NCBI GenBank assembly: GCA_964408455.1
Contig: CAYOZN010000001.1
Coordinates: forward strand, 62,001-126,000
From: CAYOZN01 sp964408455
Lineage (GTDB): Bacteria > Planctomycetota > Phycisphaerae > UBA1845 > UTPLA1
Length of the DNA: 64,000 bases
Direction of reading: 5' to 3'
Shown here piece after piece: positions 35,253 through 44,612 of this stretch. Each line of letters opens with the position of its first letter. Position 1 is the first letter of the stretch. The position numbers and the translations under genes were made by a program. The notes below the pieces were generated by a model. The model ran no database searches. It was given only the letters and a program-made list of their open reading frames with translations, and was not told the DNA's origin.

Positions 35253-35918
35253 ATGATCGCCATCATCGAATTTGATACCTGCCATGCCGACGGCACTGAG
35301 CGCATGCTCAGGGCCCTGGAAGCCTCGCCATCGCGTGCGTCCTCAGCCGCCGATATCGTGTCGTCCGACGCCATCGTCATTCCCAACGGTCGCTCCTTCC
35401 GCCGTGCACTGAAGAGCCTTCGCGAGTTGAACCTCGTTCCGGCCCTTACCGCCGCCGCCCAGGCCGGAAAAGCGATACTGGGTATCGGCATGGGCATGCA
35501 CCTGCTCTTCGATGTCAGCCACGAAGACGGGCAACACACCTGCCTCGGCATGATCCACGGCCACGTCACACGGTTCGACTTTGGCCGGCATCCCGCAGCC
35601 CGGCACTTCTCCGTCCCCCATCAGGGCTGGAATCGCCTCGCCGGCTGCTTCGATCATCCCCTGCTGCAAGGGCTCTCGCCCGATGATTTTCTTTACTTTC
35701 ACCACTCCCATCACGCATCGCCCCTCAGCCCGAAGGCGACGCTGGCCTCCTGCCTTCACGGCATTGAGTTTGCGGCCGTGGCGCAGCAGCGCAACGCGGT
35801 CGGCGTGCAGTTCCTGCCCGAGCGTTCGGAGGCGGCGGGCATCACATTCCTGCGGAACTTTCTGTCGCCAGCCTGGTGCCACAATCGCGACACGGCGGGC
35901 GCGGAATACGCGGCATGA
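35253..35918 (+). CDS. HisH-like glutamine amidotransferase homologue lacking catalytic Cys and His
   Basis: The 221-residue protein aligns over its length with HisH, the glutaminase subunit of imidazole glycerol phosphate synthase. Shared features are ALKSLRELNLV, AILGIGMGMHLLF, LGMIHGHVTRFDF, VPHQGWNRL, GVQFLPERSEAAGITFLRNFL. HisH has GICLGMQ, with Cys as nucleophile, and QFHPE, with His as general base. Here the Cys position is Gly (GIGMGMH) and the His is Leu (QFLPE), while Glu is kept. Both changes lie in good sequence, so glutaminase activity should be lost. No hisF is beside it. It may be a pseudoenzyme, a regulator, or an ammonia-channel relic, and this is inference. The start ATG is preceded by a hairpin and no clear ribosome-binding site. 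Confidence 0.88.
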   Translation: MIAIIEFDTCHADGTERMLRALEASPSRASSAADIVSSDAIVIPNGRSFRRALKSLRELNLVPALTAAAQAGKAILGIGMGMHLLFDVSHEDGQHTCLGMIHGHVTRFDFGRHPAARHFSVPHQGWNRLAGCFDHPLLQGLSPDDFLYFHHSHHASPLSPKATLASCLHGIEFAAVAQQRNAVGVQFLPERSEAAGITFLRNFLSPAWCHNRDTAGAEYAA

Positions 35919-35982
35919 TCTTCGGATATTCAATGATATGGTGGCGTTCGGCCCGGCGCGGCGGCAGGGGCGTCGCGGCGCG

Positions 35983-37635
35983 TCAGTCCTCGGGCTGAAC
36001 GGCGACGTTTTCGCCGGCCTTGCCCGACTTCGCTTCGTTGTCCGGCCGGCATCCCGTGCAGGGCGTTCTTCCGTCTGCCACGGCCTGGGCGACGCTGTCG
36101 TACACGATGAGGTTGCAGGCAAAGATTTTGCGAGCACCGCAGTCCGGGTGATCGGCCCGGTGGAAGACCTTGCCGCCGGCAGAAGCGACAAAGCGAAAGC
36201 CGCGGCCATCCAGCACCTCGGGCCACGGCACGCGCTGCGTTGAAAATCCGGTCCGGCCGGATGTCGGGGGCGCGGCGGGGCGTTCCATGCCGTCTGCCGG
36301 CCCGGTTGACGCGGGCGATGTCGCGACGACCGGCGTGGCAGGTTCCGCAATGACCGCCTGCTGCGGCAAAGTCACCGGCAGGCGATTGCTGCGGTCCTGG
36401 TTGATCAACTTTACGGCGTAGTGCAGTGTCAGCCCGATGCCGGCCACCGCCCCCAAAACCGTGGCCGCCACCGCCATCGACATGCCGCGGCGGCGACGCT
36501 GTCGCTGCTGAGCCGGGTCCTCCTCTGCGCACGCGGCCAGATCACGTGCAAGCTCGTCGGCGCTGGCATATCGCTCCTCCGGCTTCACGGCCAGGCACTT
36601 CAGCAACAGCTGCCTCGCCCGGGACGTCAGGCCGCGCACCTCGGACAATTCCGGCTCCGGTGGATTCTGGTGCAGTCGAATGACTTCGCTCTTCGTACGT
36701 GCGTTGATGAATGGCTTGCCGGTCAGGGCGTACATCATCACCAGGCCGAAGCAGTAGAGATCGCTCTGGGGCGTCGTTCCCCGGCCCCTCGCCGTTTCGG
36801 GGGCAATCCATCCCAGGGATCCGACTGCCCGCCCGCGCAGCCGTTCGCTCACGGCTTCGTCGCTGACGTCGGCCAGGCCGAAGTCCATCAGTTTCATATG
36901 GCCGTGGTCGTCGAACATCAGGTTGCCCGGCTTGATATCGCGATGGATGACGCCGCGACGGTGTGCCAGGGCCAGTGCACGAGCCGGGCCCACCAGCCAG
37001 CCGAAAAGTTTGCGCGGTGAGATCGGCCCATGCCGCTCCACGAACTCGCGCAGCGTGCCGCCCTCCATCAGCTCGAGTGCCAGGTACACGTGCGCCTGGT
37101 CTTCGCCGACTTCATAAATGCTCACGACGGACGGATGCTGCAATTTGGCCACCGCCCGCGCTTCCTGGAGGAACAAATCGAGATTCAGGCCGTTGCGCGA
37201 ACGGTCATCGCGCGTCTGCGAGAGAATCTTGAGCGCCACATCCCGGCGAAGCGAATCGTCGTGGGCCCGCCACACCACGCCCATGCCGCCATAGCCGAGG
37301 AGCGAGCGCACCTGGTATCGACCGAGCCGACGACCGGCCCAGCTCATGTCGATGGCCACGGAACTGGATGCCGAAGAAATCGGCATCTGTTCGTCCAGAT
37401 CCGTCTGCCCCGAGTCGCTTGCCTGTTCGGCATGGCCTTCGGCCGCGTTCGCCTGGCGCGCCGCAATCAAGCCGGAGTCGACCGCCGCCGCCCGCCACTG
37501 ATGCCGGCAGTGCTTGCAGATCAGTCGCCGGCCGACCAGCCGGACGGGAACGCGATAGGCCTTTTCACAGTTCGGACATGACACGATGGCCCGATCCGCG
37601 GAAAGGCCGGTTGAATTGTCGGGTGTCTCACTCAT
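35983..37635 (-). CDS. Membrane Ser/Thr protein kinase with zinc-ribbon N-terminus and Ada-like C-terminus
   Basis: The 550-residue protein begins with a zinc ribbon of MJ0042 type (C20-x2-C23 ... C40-x2-C43). The Hanks-type kinase domain spans about 105-370 with GYGGMGVVWRA, VALKIL (ATP Lys), VIHRDIKPGNLMF, LMDFGLADV and SLGWIAPETA. A membrane helix follows near 385-405 (MSMAVAATVLGAVAGIGLTL). The outer part ends in a ~50-residue module, VFHRADHPDCGARKIFA...SVAQAVADGRTPCTGCRPD. It has the spacing of an Ada-type metal-binding finger (YFHxxxCxxA...GYRPCxxCxP). Ada fingers normally act in DNA repair, so its use as a predicted extracytoplasmic sensor is unusual. Kinase activity looks intact. The substrate is unknown. 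Confidence 0.9.
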   Translation of the reverse strand: MSETPDNSTGLSADRAIVSCPNCEKAYRVPVRLVGRRLICKHCRHQWRAAAVDSGLIAARQANAAEGHAEQASDSGQTDLDEQMPISSASSSVAIDMSWAGRRLGRYQVRSLLGYGGMGVVWRAHDDSLRRDVALKILSQTRDDRSRNGLNLDLFLQEARAVAKLQHPSVVSIYEVGEDQAHVYLALELMEGGTLREFVERHGPISPRKLFGWLVGPARALALAHRRGVIHRDIKPGNLMFDDHGHMKLMDFGLADVSDEAVSERLRGRAVGSLGWIAPETARGRGTTPQSDLYCFGLVMMYALTGKPFINARTKSEVIRLHQNPPEPELSEVRGLTSRARQLLLKCLAVKPEERYASADELARDLAACAEEDPAQQRQRRRRGMSMAVAATVLGAVAGIGLTLHYAVKLINQDRSNRLPVTLPQQAVIAEPATPVVATSPASTGPADGMERPAAPPTSGRTGFSTQRVPWPEVLDGRGFRFVASAGGKVFHRADHPDCGARKIFACNLIVYDSVAQAVADGRTPCTGCRPDNEAKSGKAGENVAVQPED

Positions 37636-37813
37636 GCAGCGGGCATTCCGCGGGAGCGGCGGGGCGTTTGTGCTAGATGATAGGCCCGGTTCGGCTCATC
37701 GCCGTTGGCTTTTTTCTGGCGTCCGGCCGTGGCGGCGAGCTGTCGCGGGCGAATCACGTTACACACATCCCCCGGTAATCGGACGCTCGGGCGGCAAAGG
37801 CCGAAAAAGGGGA

Positions 37814-38374
37814 CTATGACGTCAGTTTTGCTCGCAGTTGCTTCAGGAACCCCAACAGGACCGGGCGCGGCAACGCCGGCAGCCCGTACGCCGTGAGATC
37901 GTCGCGGAGCATATCGTCGAGCACGCGGTTGACTTCGTGGGGGTGCCGGGAGAGCTTCTGGCCGATCTCGTCCGCCTTCTGGAGCGTCCCCTGGCTCATG
38001 GCTTCCACGTAGTTCACGACCAGCGACGTGACCTGTTTTGCGCTGGGCGCGGGGCCACCGGCCGAACTGGCCGGCGAAGCGGCGACAAAACTGGAATCGC
38101 TCCGGCGAACGCCGGACCTGCCGCCCGTTTCGCCCGGTGTCGCGCGCTCCTTCAGCAGGCGCTGCTGCACCGCCGCATCCTCCATCGCGGCGCGGCGGCG
38201 GCGCTGCTCAAACTCCTCATCCACCGGTGCGAGGGGGATTTCGTTCAGAGCGTCCGGCGGCATGGGGATGTAGTTGACGCCCTGGCAGTGCGGACATTTA
38301 CCTGGGCGGCCGCCGGCCTCGTTGGGGGCCTTGATCAGTTTGTTGCAGTGTTCGCAGTGAAATTCGATGGCCAA
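37814..38374 (-). CDS. Zinc-ribbon protein, function unknown
   Basis: The 186-residue protein starts MAIEFHCEHCNKLIKAPNEAGGRPGKCPHCQG, a zinc ribbon with two CxxC pairs common in planctomycete proteins. A charged coil (EEFEQRRRRAAMEDAAVQQRLLKERA) and a Ser/Pro-rich stretch follow. The C-terminal ~75 residues are a helical domain (SLVVNYVEAMSQGTLQKADEIGQKLSRHPHEVNRVLDDML). I do not recognise it. It lies between der and the kinase on the same strand, with 60 and 178 bp gaps. Being next to a kinase with an N-terminal zinc ribbon suggests a shared lineage-specific module, but no functional link can be shown from sequence. Confidence 0.78.
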   Translation of the reverse strand: MAIEFHCEHCNKLIKAPNEAGGRPGKCPHCQGVNYIPMPPDALNEIPLAPVDEEFEQRRRRAAMEDAAVQQRLLKERATPGETGGRSGVRRSDSSFVAASPASSAGGPAPSAKQVTSLVVNYVEAMSQGTLQKADEIGQKLSRHPHEVNRVLDDMLRDDLTAYGLPALPRPVLLGFLKQLRAKLTS

Positions 38375-38434
38375 GATCAGTGCTCCTGCCGATCCCGGGG
38401 GCGGCCACGCTGATCTGCGGAAACTCGCCCCCGG

Positions 38435-39805
38435 TTAATCGTCGTGTCCCGGCCCGCCGGGAGCCGTGTGAGCCGGGCGTGCGCCGCTCTGCGATTGTCG
38501 CGGCTTCCAGAGTAATCGTACCGGCGTCTCGTGGAAGGGTAAAGCATCCCGAAGTCGGCGTTCGACGAACCGGCGGTATTGCTCTTTCATGAGCGCGGGA
38601 TTGTTCACGAAAAGCACGATCGTCGGCGGACATACGGATACCTGCGTGGCATAGTAAATCTTCGGTTGCGATCCGCGCTGGTCCGAGGCCGGCTGCGTCT
38701 GCTCCAGGATTTCTTCGATGGCACGATTCAACTCGCCGGTGGTGACGCGGGCCCGCGCCTGCTTGAACAGGCTTTGCGCCAGATCGATCGTCGACTGGAT
38801 ATTTCGACCCTCGCTCGCCGTGGTGAACGCGAGCGGCGCATAGGCAATATGCGGCATCGTCTTCGTCAGATAGTCGCCATAGTCTTCAGCGTCGGCCCGG
38901 CCCCGCGCCAGGTCCCACTTGTTGATCACGATCACGCACGGCTTGAACTCTCCCACGATGTAGGCCGCCAGCTTCTTGTCCACTTCCCCGATGGGCTGCG
39001 TCGAGTCGATGAGAAACAGCACCACGTCGGCGCGGCGGATGGACGCCAGCGCACGCGTGTAGCCATAATACTCGATGTCCGTCTTGTGCTTGCGGACCTT
39101 CTTCACGCCCGCCGTGTCGATCGCCAGAAATTCGCGCCCATCGATTTCAAACCGCACGTCCACCGAGTCGCGCGTCGTGCCCGGCACTTCGCTCACAATC
39201 ACGCGCGGCCCCCGCGCCAACGCGTTGATGAACGTGCTCTTGCCGACATTCCGCCGGCCGACCAGCGCGATCTTCATCGTCGGATTCGGCGCTGCATCGG
39301 CCAATTCGTCGCCCAGCCGCGCCGCGATCGTCTCGATCAGATCGCGCCGCCGGTGGCCGTGCAATGCCGATACGCACACAGGCTCGCCGCGCCCGAGCCG
39401 GATGAACAGGTCCGCCTGAAGCTCGTGGGAAGGTGTATCGCACTTGTTCACCACCAGTTGAACCGGCACCTCCACCCGCCGCAGCATCTCCGCCACGGCC
39501 TGGTCCAGCGGCGTGATCTCCTGCTGGACGTCGACCACGAACAGAATCAACGACGCGCCGGCGATGGCGTAGCGAATCTGCCCCTCGACGTGCTCGGTCA
39601 AATTGTCGTGGTCCTCGATGCCATATCCGCCTGTGTCCACGATCTCGAAATAGCGCCCCTCGTGCTCGACGATGGCACTCACGCGATCCCGCGTCACGCC
39701 CGGCGTCGGATCGACGATGCTGATCCGCTGCCGCGCCAGCAGGTTCAGCAGCGAGCTTTTGCCGACGTTCGGACGGCCGATGATGGCAACCATAGGTAGT
39801 CCCAT
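38435..39805 (-). CDS. der: GTPase Der (EngA), ribosome assembly
   Basis: The start is taken at 39805 (MGLPMVAIIGRPNVGKSSL). ATGs at 39814 or 39793 would change the N-terminus by three or four residues. The 456-residue protein has the two tandem GTPase domains that define Der. The first has GRPNVGKSS, TPGVTRDR, DTGGYG and NKCD. The second has GRRNVGKST, PGTTRDS, DTAGVKK and NKWD. The C-terminal KH-like domain follows (PKIYYATQVSVCPPTIVLFVNN). Der binds the 50S precursor and is essential in many bacteria. The frames on the plus strand over this gene are antisense. Confidence 0.96.
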   Translation of the reverse strand: MGLPMVAIIGRPNVGKSSLLNLLARQRISIVDPTPGVTRDRVSAIVEHEGRYFEIVDTGGYGIEDHDNLTEHVEGQIRYAIAGASLILFVVDVQQEITPLDQAVAEMLRRVEVPVQLVVNKCDTPSHELQADLFIRLGRGEPVCVSALHGHRRRDLIETIAARLGDELADAAPNPTMKIALVGRRNVGKSTFINALARGPRVIVSEVPGTTRDSVDVRFEIDGREFLAIDTAGVKKVRKHKTDIEYYGYTRALASIRRADVVLFLIDSTQPIGEVDKKLAAYIVGEFKPCVIVINKWDLARGRADAEDYGDYLTKTMPHIAYAPLAFTTASEGRNIQSTIDLAQSLFKQARARVTTGELNRAIEEILEQTQPASDQRGSQPKIYYATQVSVCPPTIVLFVNNPALMKEQYRRFVERRLRDALPFHETPVRLLWKPRQSQSGARPAHTAPGGPGHDD

Positions 39806-40042
39806 ACGCGACATCTTACGCACAACGGACTCGCCCCGCAGCAGGGACGCGGCATCCCCGGCTTGCTCGTGACCACGCCGGCCGCGAAATCCCGAAATCG
39901 CGCGTGAACGGCCCTGCAAAACGCCGGACGCTTGCTTGAATCAAACGAGAAAACCCGTTGCAATATGCCAGCGGAAGGTACGGGCGTCGATCGCACGCCC
40001 GCGGAGGGGCTCATCGCGATCTTCTTTCGATGCGAGGACAAC

Positions 40043-43000
40043 ATGAGGGAGATTCTCTTGTCTCGTCTTGCTCCGGTTGCGGCATTGATTGCATTGCTTG
40101 GCCTGTCCGGCCGCGCTCCTGCGCAATCCCGCGAGTTTGCAACGCCGCTTCTCATCGAGAACGCACGCATCGTGCGTGCCGACGGCGAAGTGCTTGATCC
40201 TGCGTCCATCGTCATCGACCGGGGGCGCATCGTCGCCGTCGGCGCAGAGGTGGAAGCCCCGGCGGATGCAGAAACGTTCGACGCCAGCGGCCTGACGGTC
40301 TATCCCGGCTTCATCGACGCCTGCACCTATCGCGGTGTGCAGGCCAGCGAGCCCGATGCCGACGAGCTCGAACGCCTCGGCGACGAAGTGCCGGATGTCC
40401 GGCAGGGTCCGCAGTCCGCCACGGTCGAAGCCTATCGTCGCAAGGTCCATCCCGAATGGCGGGCCTGGGAGCTGTATAACCCAAAGTCGGCAAAGCACGA
40501 GGATGCGCGCAAGCTCGGCTTTACCGCCGCCCTGGCCGCCCCCGAGACGGCCGTCATGTCCGGTCGCAGCGTCCTGGTCCTGCTTGGCGATCGGCCGCTT
40601 CGAAAGTCGATCCTCAGACCCGAAGTGGCGCTGCACGCGTCGTTTCAGTCGCGCGGCGAGCGGGACGGTTTCTCCTTCCAGTATCCCGCGACGCCGATGG
40701 GCGCCATCGCGGCGTTTCGCCAGATCATGCACGACGCGCGCTGGCAGCGCGACGTCCTGGCATGGTGGGCACGCAATCCGGCCGGTGAGCGCCCGCCGAT
40801 CGATCTCGCGCTTGACTCCCTGCTCGGCCCGCTGGACGGCAAGCTTCCGATTGCCTTTCTTGCCAACACCGAAAACGAAATTCACCGCGCGCTGGATCTG
40901 GCCGCGGAGTTCAAATTCAAGCCGGTCATCGTCGGAGCGCGCGAAGGCTGGAAGGCTGCCGCCCGCCTGAAAAAGGAAAATGTGCCGGTCCTGCTCAGCC
41001 TCAACTGGGACGAAGAACCCAAGCTGCCCAAAAAGAAGAAAGACAAGGAACCGACCACCGCGCCCGCTCAGCCCGATTCGCGTTTGCAGCGCCGGCCCAT
41101 CTTCGACGAGGACTGGCAATCTCAGGCATTCGAGCCCCGGCGGGCCTACGACGAGAAGCTCCGCCTCTGGCACGAGCAGATCGACAACGCCAGGCGCCTG
41201 CACGAAGCCGGCATCGCCTTCGCCTTCACGACCTTTGAATTGAAGTCAACGAAGGATTTCCTGGAGCGGCTAAACAAGGCCATTGAACGCGGTCTGCCGG
41301 AACAGGCCGCCGTCGCGGCACTGACCAAAAATGCCGCGGGCATACTCGGCGTTCCCAGAATGATGGGCGACGTTTCCGTCGGGCGGCTGGGCAATCTAAC
41401 GATGCTGGACAAGTCCCTCTCCGACAAGAAGGCCCGGCCGCGCTTCGTTGTCATCGAGGGCAAGCTCTTTGACCTGGGCGAAGATGTCTCCGGCGAAAAG
41501 GACAACAAAGGCAAGAAGGGCAAGGCCGGCGAGGCGTCCTCCACGTCCGCCCCCGGCGACGAGCCGGCGCCCGACAACGCCCCGGCACCGGAAGCCACAA
41601 CGGCTGCTGCGACGGCACCCAGCGAAAACGCCGCCTCTCAGCCAGCCGCCAGCCAGCCCGCGGACCAGATCGACTGGCCGGAGTTCGCCGTCGAAGTAGA
41701 GTCCGACCGCAAGCCCCAACTCCAGACCGGCGGCACTTTCCTGCTTCGCAATGCCAACCTGTTGACCATCACGCAGGGCGACCGCGAGGAGGCGGACCTG
41801 CTGATTGAAGATGGCCGCATCACCGCCATGGGCGGCCGCCTGAATGCGCCCCCCGGCGTGAGTGTCATCGATCTGACCGGCTACTACGTCTTGCCCGGCC
41901 TGATCGACGCCCACTCCCACATCTGTGTCGATGGCAGCGTCAACGAAGGGACCCTTTCCGTGGTGCCCGAAGTGCGCATCCGCGACGTCATCGATCACAC
42001 CGATATCTCGGCCTTCCGCGCCCTGGCCGGAGGCACGACCACGATTCACACCATGCACGGCTCGGCCAATACCATCGGCGGCCAGAATGCCACCGTGCGG
42101 CTCAAGTACGGCCGGCCGGCATCGGAATGGCACTTTCCCGGCGCCCCGCGCACCGTCAAATTTGCCCTGGGCGAAAACGTCAAGCAGTCCAACTCCCGAA
42201 CCGGCGGTGGCACCCGCTTTCCCAATTCGCGCTCCGGCGTCGAGTCCGTCCTGCGTCGCACCTTCGACGAGGTGTTGCGCTACCGCGCCGCCCAGGCCTC
42301 CTTCGAAAAGGAGAAGAAGGCCGGCAACGATCCGAGGCCCGTCCGCCGCGATATTCGCCTCGATGCCCTCAACGACGTCTACCAGGGCGACATCTGGGTC
42401 CATTGCCATTGCTATCGCGCCGATGAAGTGCTTCGCCTGCTCGCCGTCGCCGAGGACTACGGCTTCCGCATCGGCGTGCTTCAGCACATCCTCGAAGGCT
42501 ATCGCATCATCCCTGAAATTCACCGCCACGGCTGCGCCGCCAGCACCTTCTCCGACTGGTGGGCCTACAAGATCGAGGCCTTCGACGCCATCCCGCACAA
42601 CGCCGCCCGCATGTGCCAGGGCGGCATCGTCGCCACCGTCAATTCCGACTCGGGCGAAGTGATTCGCCATCTCAACCTTGAAGCCGCCAAGTCCATGCGT
42701 TTCGGCGGCCTCAGCCCCAACGACGCGCTCAAGCTGGTCACCCTCAACGCCGCCATCCAGCTCGGTGTCGACGACCAGGTCGGCTCGCTCGATGTCGGCA
42801 AGCGCGCCGATCTCGCCGTCTTCAGCGGCCATCCCCTCGACACGCGGTCCAAATGCGTGCTTACCTTCATCGATGGCGAGCTGTACTTCCAGCACGAAGA
42901 CTTCGACATCTTCTCTCCGGCCGTTCCGCTGGAGGGCAAAACCTTCACGCCCGCGCGCGAGCCGGTGGACATCCCGGTTTCGCCCACTGGTGAGTACTGG

Positions 43001-44383
43001 ATCCACGGGGCGACGGTGCATCCGATCAGCGGCCCGCCGATTGCCGGCGGCAGCGTCGGAATTCAGGGAAGGAACATCAGCTACGCGGGCCCGGCACGCA
43101 CGCCGCCCTCCGGCGCCGTGGTCCTTCGGGCCGACGGCCTGCACGTGTATCCCGGCCTGATCAACGGCGGCGTGCCGCTGGGGCTGTTGGAGATCGAGTC
43201 GGTCCGCGGCACCATCGATTCAGCCGATATCGCCACCATCCAGCCCGATCTCTGGTCGCTCTCGGCCTTCAATCCATTCTCCTCTGCCATCAACGTGGCA
43301 CGAAGCGAGGGCGTGCTGCTGTCGATGATTCCCGCAGGCGGCGGCGTCGTGCAGGGCCAGGCCGGCGTCGTCCGGCTCGACGGCTGGTCGATGCCCGAAT
43401 GCGCCGTGGAAACGGCGGCCGGCCTGTTTGTGGCCCTGCCCTCGCTGCCGGTCGAACTGCCGCCACGCATGAATGAAGAGGCGGCTGCCGAGTTCCGCAA
43501 AAACGCGGCCCAGCGCATGGAAGAAGTCGAGGCCTTCTTCCGGCGCGCCGCGCACTATGCCCGCGTCCAGCAGACCGACGCCCACCGACGAGACGCATCG
43601 GTCGAATTCGATCGCCGCCTCGATGCCATGATTCCCTATGTCCGCGGCGAGAAGCCCGTGTTCTTCCGCGCCAACAGCTACAAGGCCATTCGAGAGGCAC
43701 TCGCGTTTGCGAAGCGCTATGAACTGCGGCCCATCATCTTCGGCGGAACCGAGGCCTGGAAGCTGGCCGACGAACTCGCCGACGCGAAAGTGGACGTGAT
43801 CATCGTCCGCTCGATGGCCTATCCCGCCGGGCGGTTCGAGCCGTGGGACAGTGTCTATCGAAATGCGGCCGCGCTGAACCGCGCCGGCGTGCGATTCTGC
43901 TTTGCCACCGACGAGCCGAGCCTGGCCAAGCAGCTCGGCATCGAGGCGGGCATGGCCGCCGCTCACGGCCTGCCAGCCGACGACGCCGTTCGCGCCATGA
44001 CCCTCGACGCCGCCGCCATACTGGGCATCGACAGCCGCTACGGTTCGCTCGACGCCGGCAAGTCGGCCACGCTCTTCGTCTCGACCGACAGCCCGCTCCA
44101 GGCCGCGAATGCCATCGTTGCGGCATTCATCGAAGGCCGCCCCGTCGGTCTTGCCAACAAGCACACCCTCGACGATGCCAGGTTTCGCGCCCGCCCCTCG
44201 CCGTCGCTGCCGCCGGCAAAGGAACTCCGGGGTCCGCCGCGCATGACCATGCAGATCGCCGAATGGCCCGCCGCCGACATTGCCGCCGCCGCGAATTCTC
44301 CGACGGTAACTGCACCGGAAGAAAAGGGCATGGGTCAAGAAGCCCCGGCACGGGACGCCGCCGAGCGCGCCTCCGGACGCTGA
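40043..44383 (+). CDS. Secreted giant protein with three tandem amidohydrolase-like modules
   Basis: The ATG at 40043 follows GAGG and opens a signal peptide (MREILLSRLAPVAALIALLGLSGRAPAQS). Of 1446 residues, module 1 (about 35-470) begins LIENARIVRADGEV but its metal site reads GFIDACTY (residues near 92) where active enzymes have DAHTH. A Lys/Ala/Pro-rich linker follows (about 480-560). Module 2 (about 570-1000) is complete: LPGLIDAHSHI with HxH at about 624-626, then GGTTTIHTMHGS, WVHCHCYRADE, LQHILEG and NSDSGE, the order of an imidazolonepropionase/dihydroorotase-like amidohydrolase. Module 3 (about 1000-1440) ends GSLDAGKSATLFV but has YPGLINGG instead of the HxH strand. Only the middle copy should bind metal. 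The substrate is unknown. Confidence 0.88.
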   Translation: MREILLSRLAPVAALIALLGLSGRAPAQSREFATPLLIENARIVRADGEVLDPASIVIDRGRIVAVGAEVEAPADAETFDASGLTVYPGFIDACTYRGVQASEPDADELERLGDEVPDVRQGPQSATVEAYRRKVHPEWRAWELYNPKSAKHEDARKLGFTAALAAPETAVMSGRSVLVLLGDRPLRKSILRPEVALHASFQSRGERDGFSFQYPATPMGAIAAFRQIMHDARWQRDVLAWWARNPAGERPPIDLALDSLLGPLDGKLPIAFLANTENEIHRALDLAAEFKFKPVIVGAREGWKAAARLKKENVPVLLSLNWDEEPKLPKKKKDKEPTTAPAQPDSRLQRRPIFDEDWQSQAFEPRRAYDEKLRLWHEQIDNARRLHEAGIAFAFTTFELKSTKDFLERLNKAIERGLPEQAAVAALTKNAAGILGVPRMMGDVSVGRLGNLTMLDKSLSDKKARPRFVVIEGKLFDLGEDVSGEKDNKGKKGKAGEASSTSAPGDEPAPDNAPAPEATTAAATAPSENAASQPAASQPADQIDWPEFAVEVESDRKPQLQTGGTFLLRNANLLTITQGDREEADLLIEDGRITAMGGRLNAPPGVSVIDLTGYYVLPGLIDAHSHICVDGSVNEGTLSVVPEVRIRDVIDHTDISAFRALAGGTTTIHTMHGSANTIGGQNATVRLKYGRPASEWHFPGAPRTVKFALGENVKQSNSRTGGGTRFPNSRSGVESVLRRTFDEVLRYRAAQASFEKEKKAGNDPRPVRRDIRLDALNDVYQGDIWVHCHCYRADEVLRLLAVAEDYGFRIGVLQHILEGYRIIPEIHRHGCAASTFSDWWAYKIEAFDAIPHNAARMCQGGIVATVNSDSGEVIRHLNLEAAKSMRFGGLSPNDALKLVTLNAAIQLGVDDQVGSLDVGKRADLAVFSGHPLDTRSKCVLTFIDGELYFQHEDFDIFSPAVPLEGKTFTPAREPVDIPVSPTGEYWIHGATVHPISGPPIAGGSVGIQGRNISYAGPARTPPSGAVVLRADGLHVYPGLINGGVPLGLLEIESVRGTIDSADIATIQPDLWSLSAFNPFSSAINVARSEGVLLSMIPAGGGVVQGQAGVVRLDGWSMPECAVETAAGLFVALPSLPVELPPRMNEEAAAEFRKNAAQRMEEVEAFFRRAAHYARVQQTDAHRRDASVEFDRRLDAMIPYVRGEKPVFFRANSYKAIREALAFAKRYELRPIIFGGTEAWKLADELADAKVDVIIVRSMAYPAGRFEPWDSVYRNAAALNRAGVRFCFATDEPSLAKQLGIEAGMAAAHGLPADDAVRAMTLDAAAILGIDSRYGSLDAGKSATLFVSTDSPLQAANAIVAAFIEGRPVGLANKHTLDDARFRARPSPSLPPAKELRGPPRMTMQIAEWPAADIAAAANSPTVTAPEEKGMGQEAPARDAAERASGR

Positions 44384-44412
44384 GGACTTCTTGCGAACGC
44401 GAGGTATTCGTT

Positions 44413-44612
44413 AGATCTCAGATTTCAGACGATCTGAAATCTGAAATCCGAAATCTGCGTTCATCTGCGTCCATCTGTGGATTTATTTCTGAAATCTGAA
44501 ATCTGCGTTCATCTGCGTCCATCTGCGGATTTATTTCTGAAATCTGAAATCTGCGTCCATCTGCGGATAATCCTCTGCCCTCATCTGCATTCATCTGCGT
44601 CCATCTGCGGAT
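44413..44612. repeat. 48-bp tandem repeat block with 11-bp stem-loop
   Basis: Two full 48-bp copies (44443-44490 and 44491-44538) and a partial third are built from GAAATCTGAAATCTGCG and TTCATCTGCGTCCATCTG blocks. A perfect 11-bp inverted repeat, CAGATTTCAGA/TCTGAAATCTG, precedes them (44419-44443). The block lies between convergent stop codons and reaches into the 3' end of the propeller gene. Confidence 0.8.

Noticed and set aside
41396..43144. 582-residue minus-strand frame in the amidohydrolase region
   Set aside because: Antisense to a module with intact metal-binding residues.
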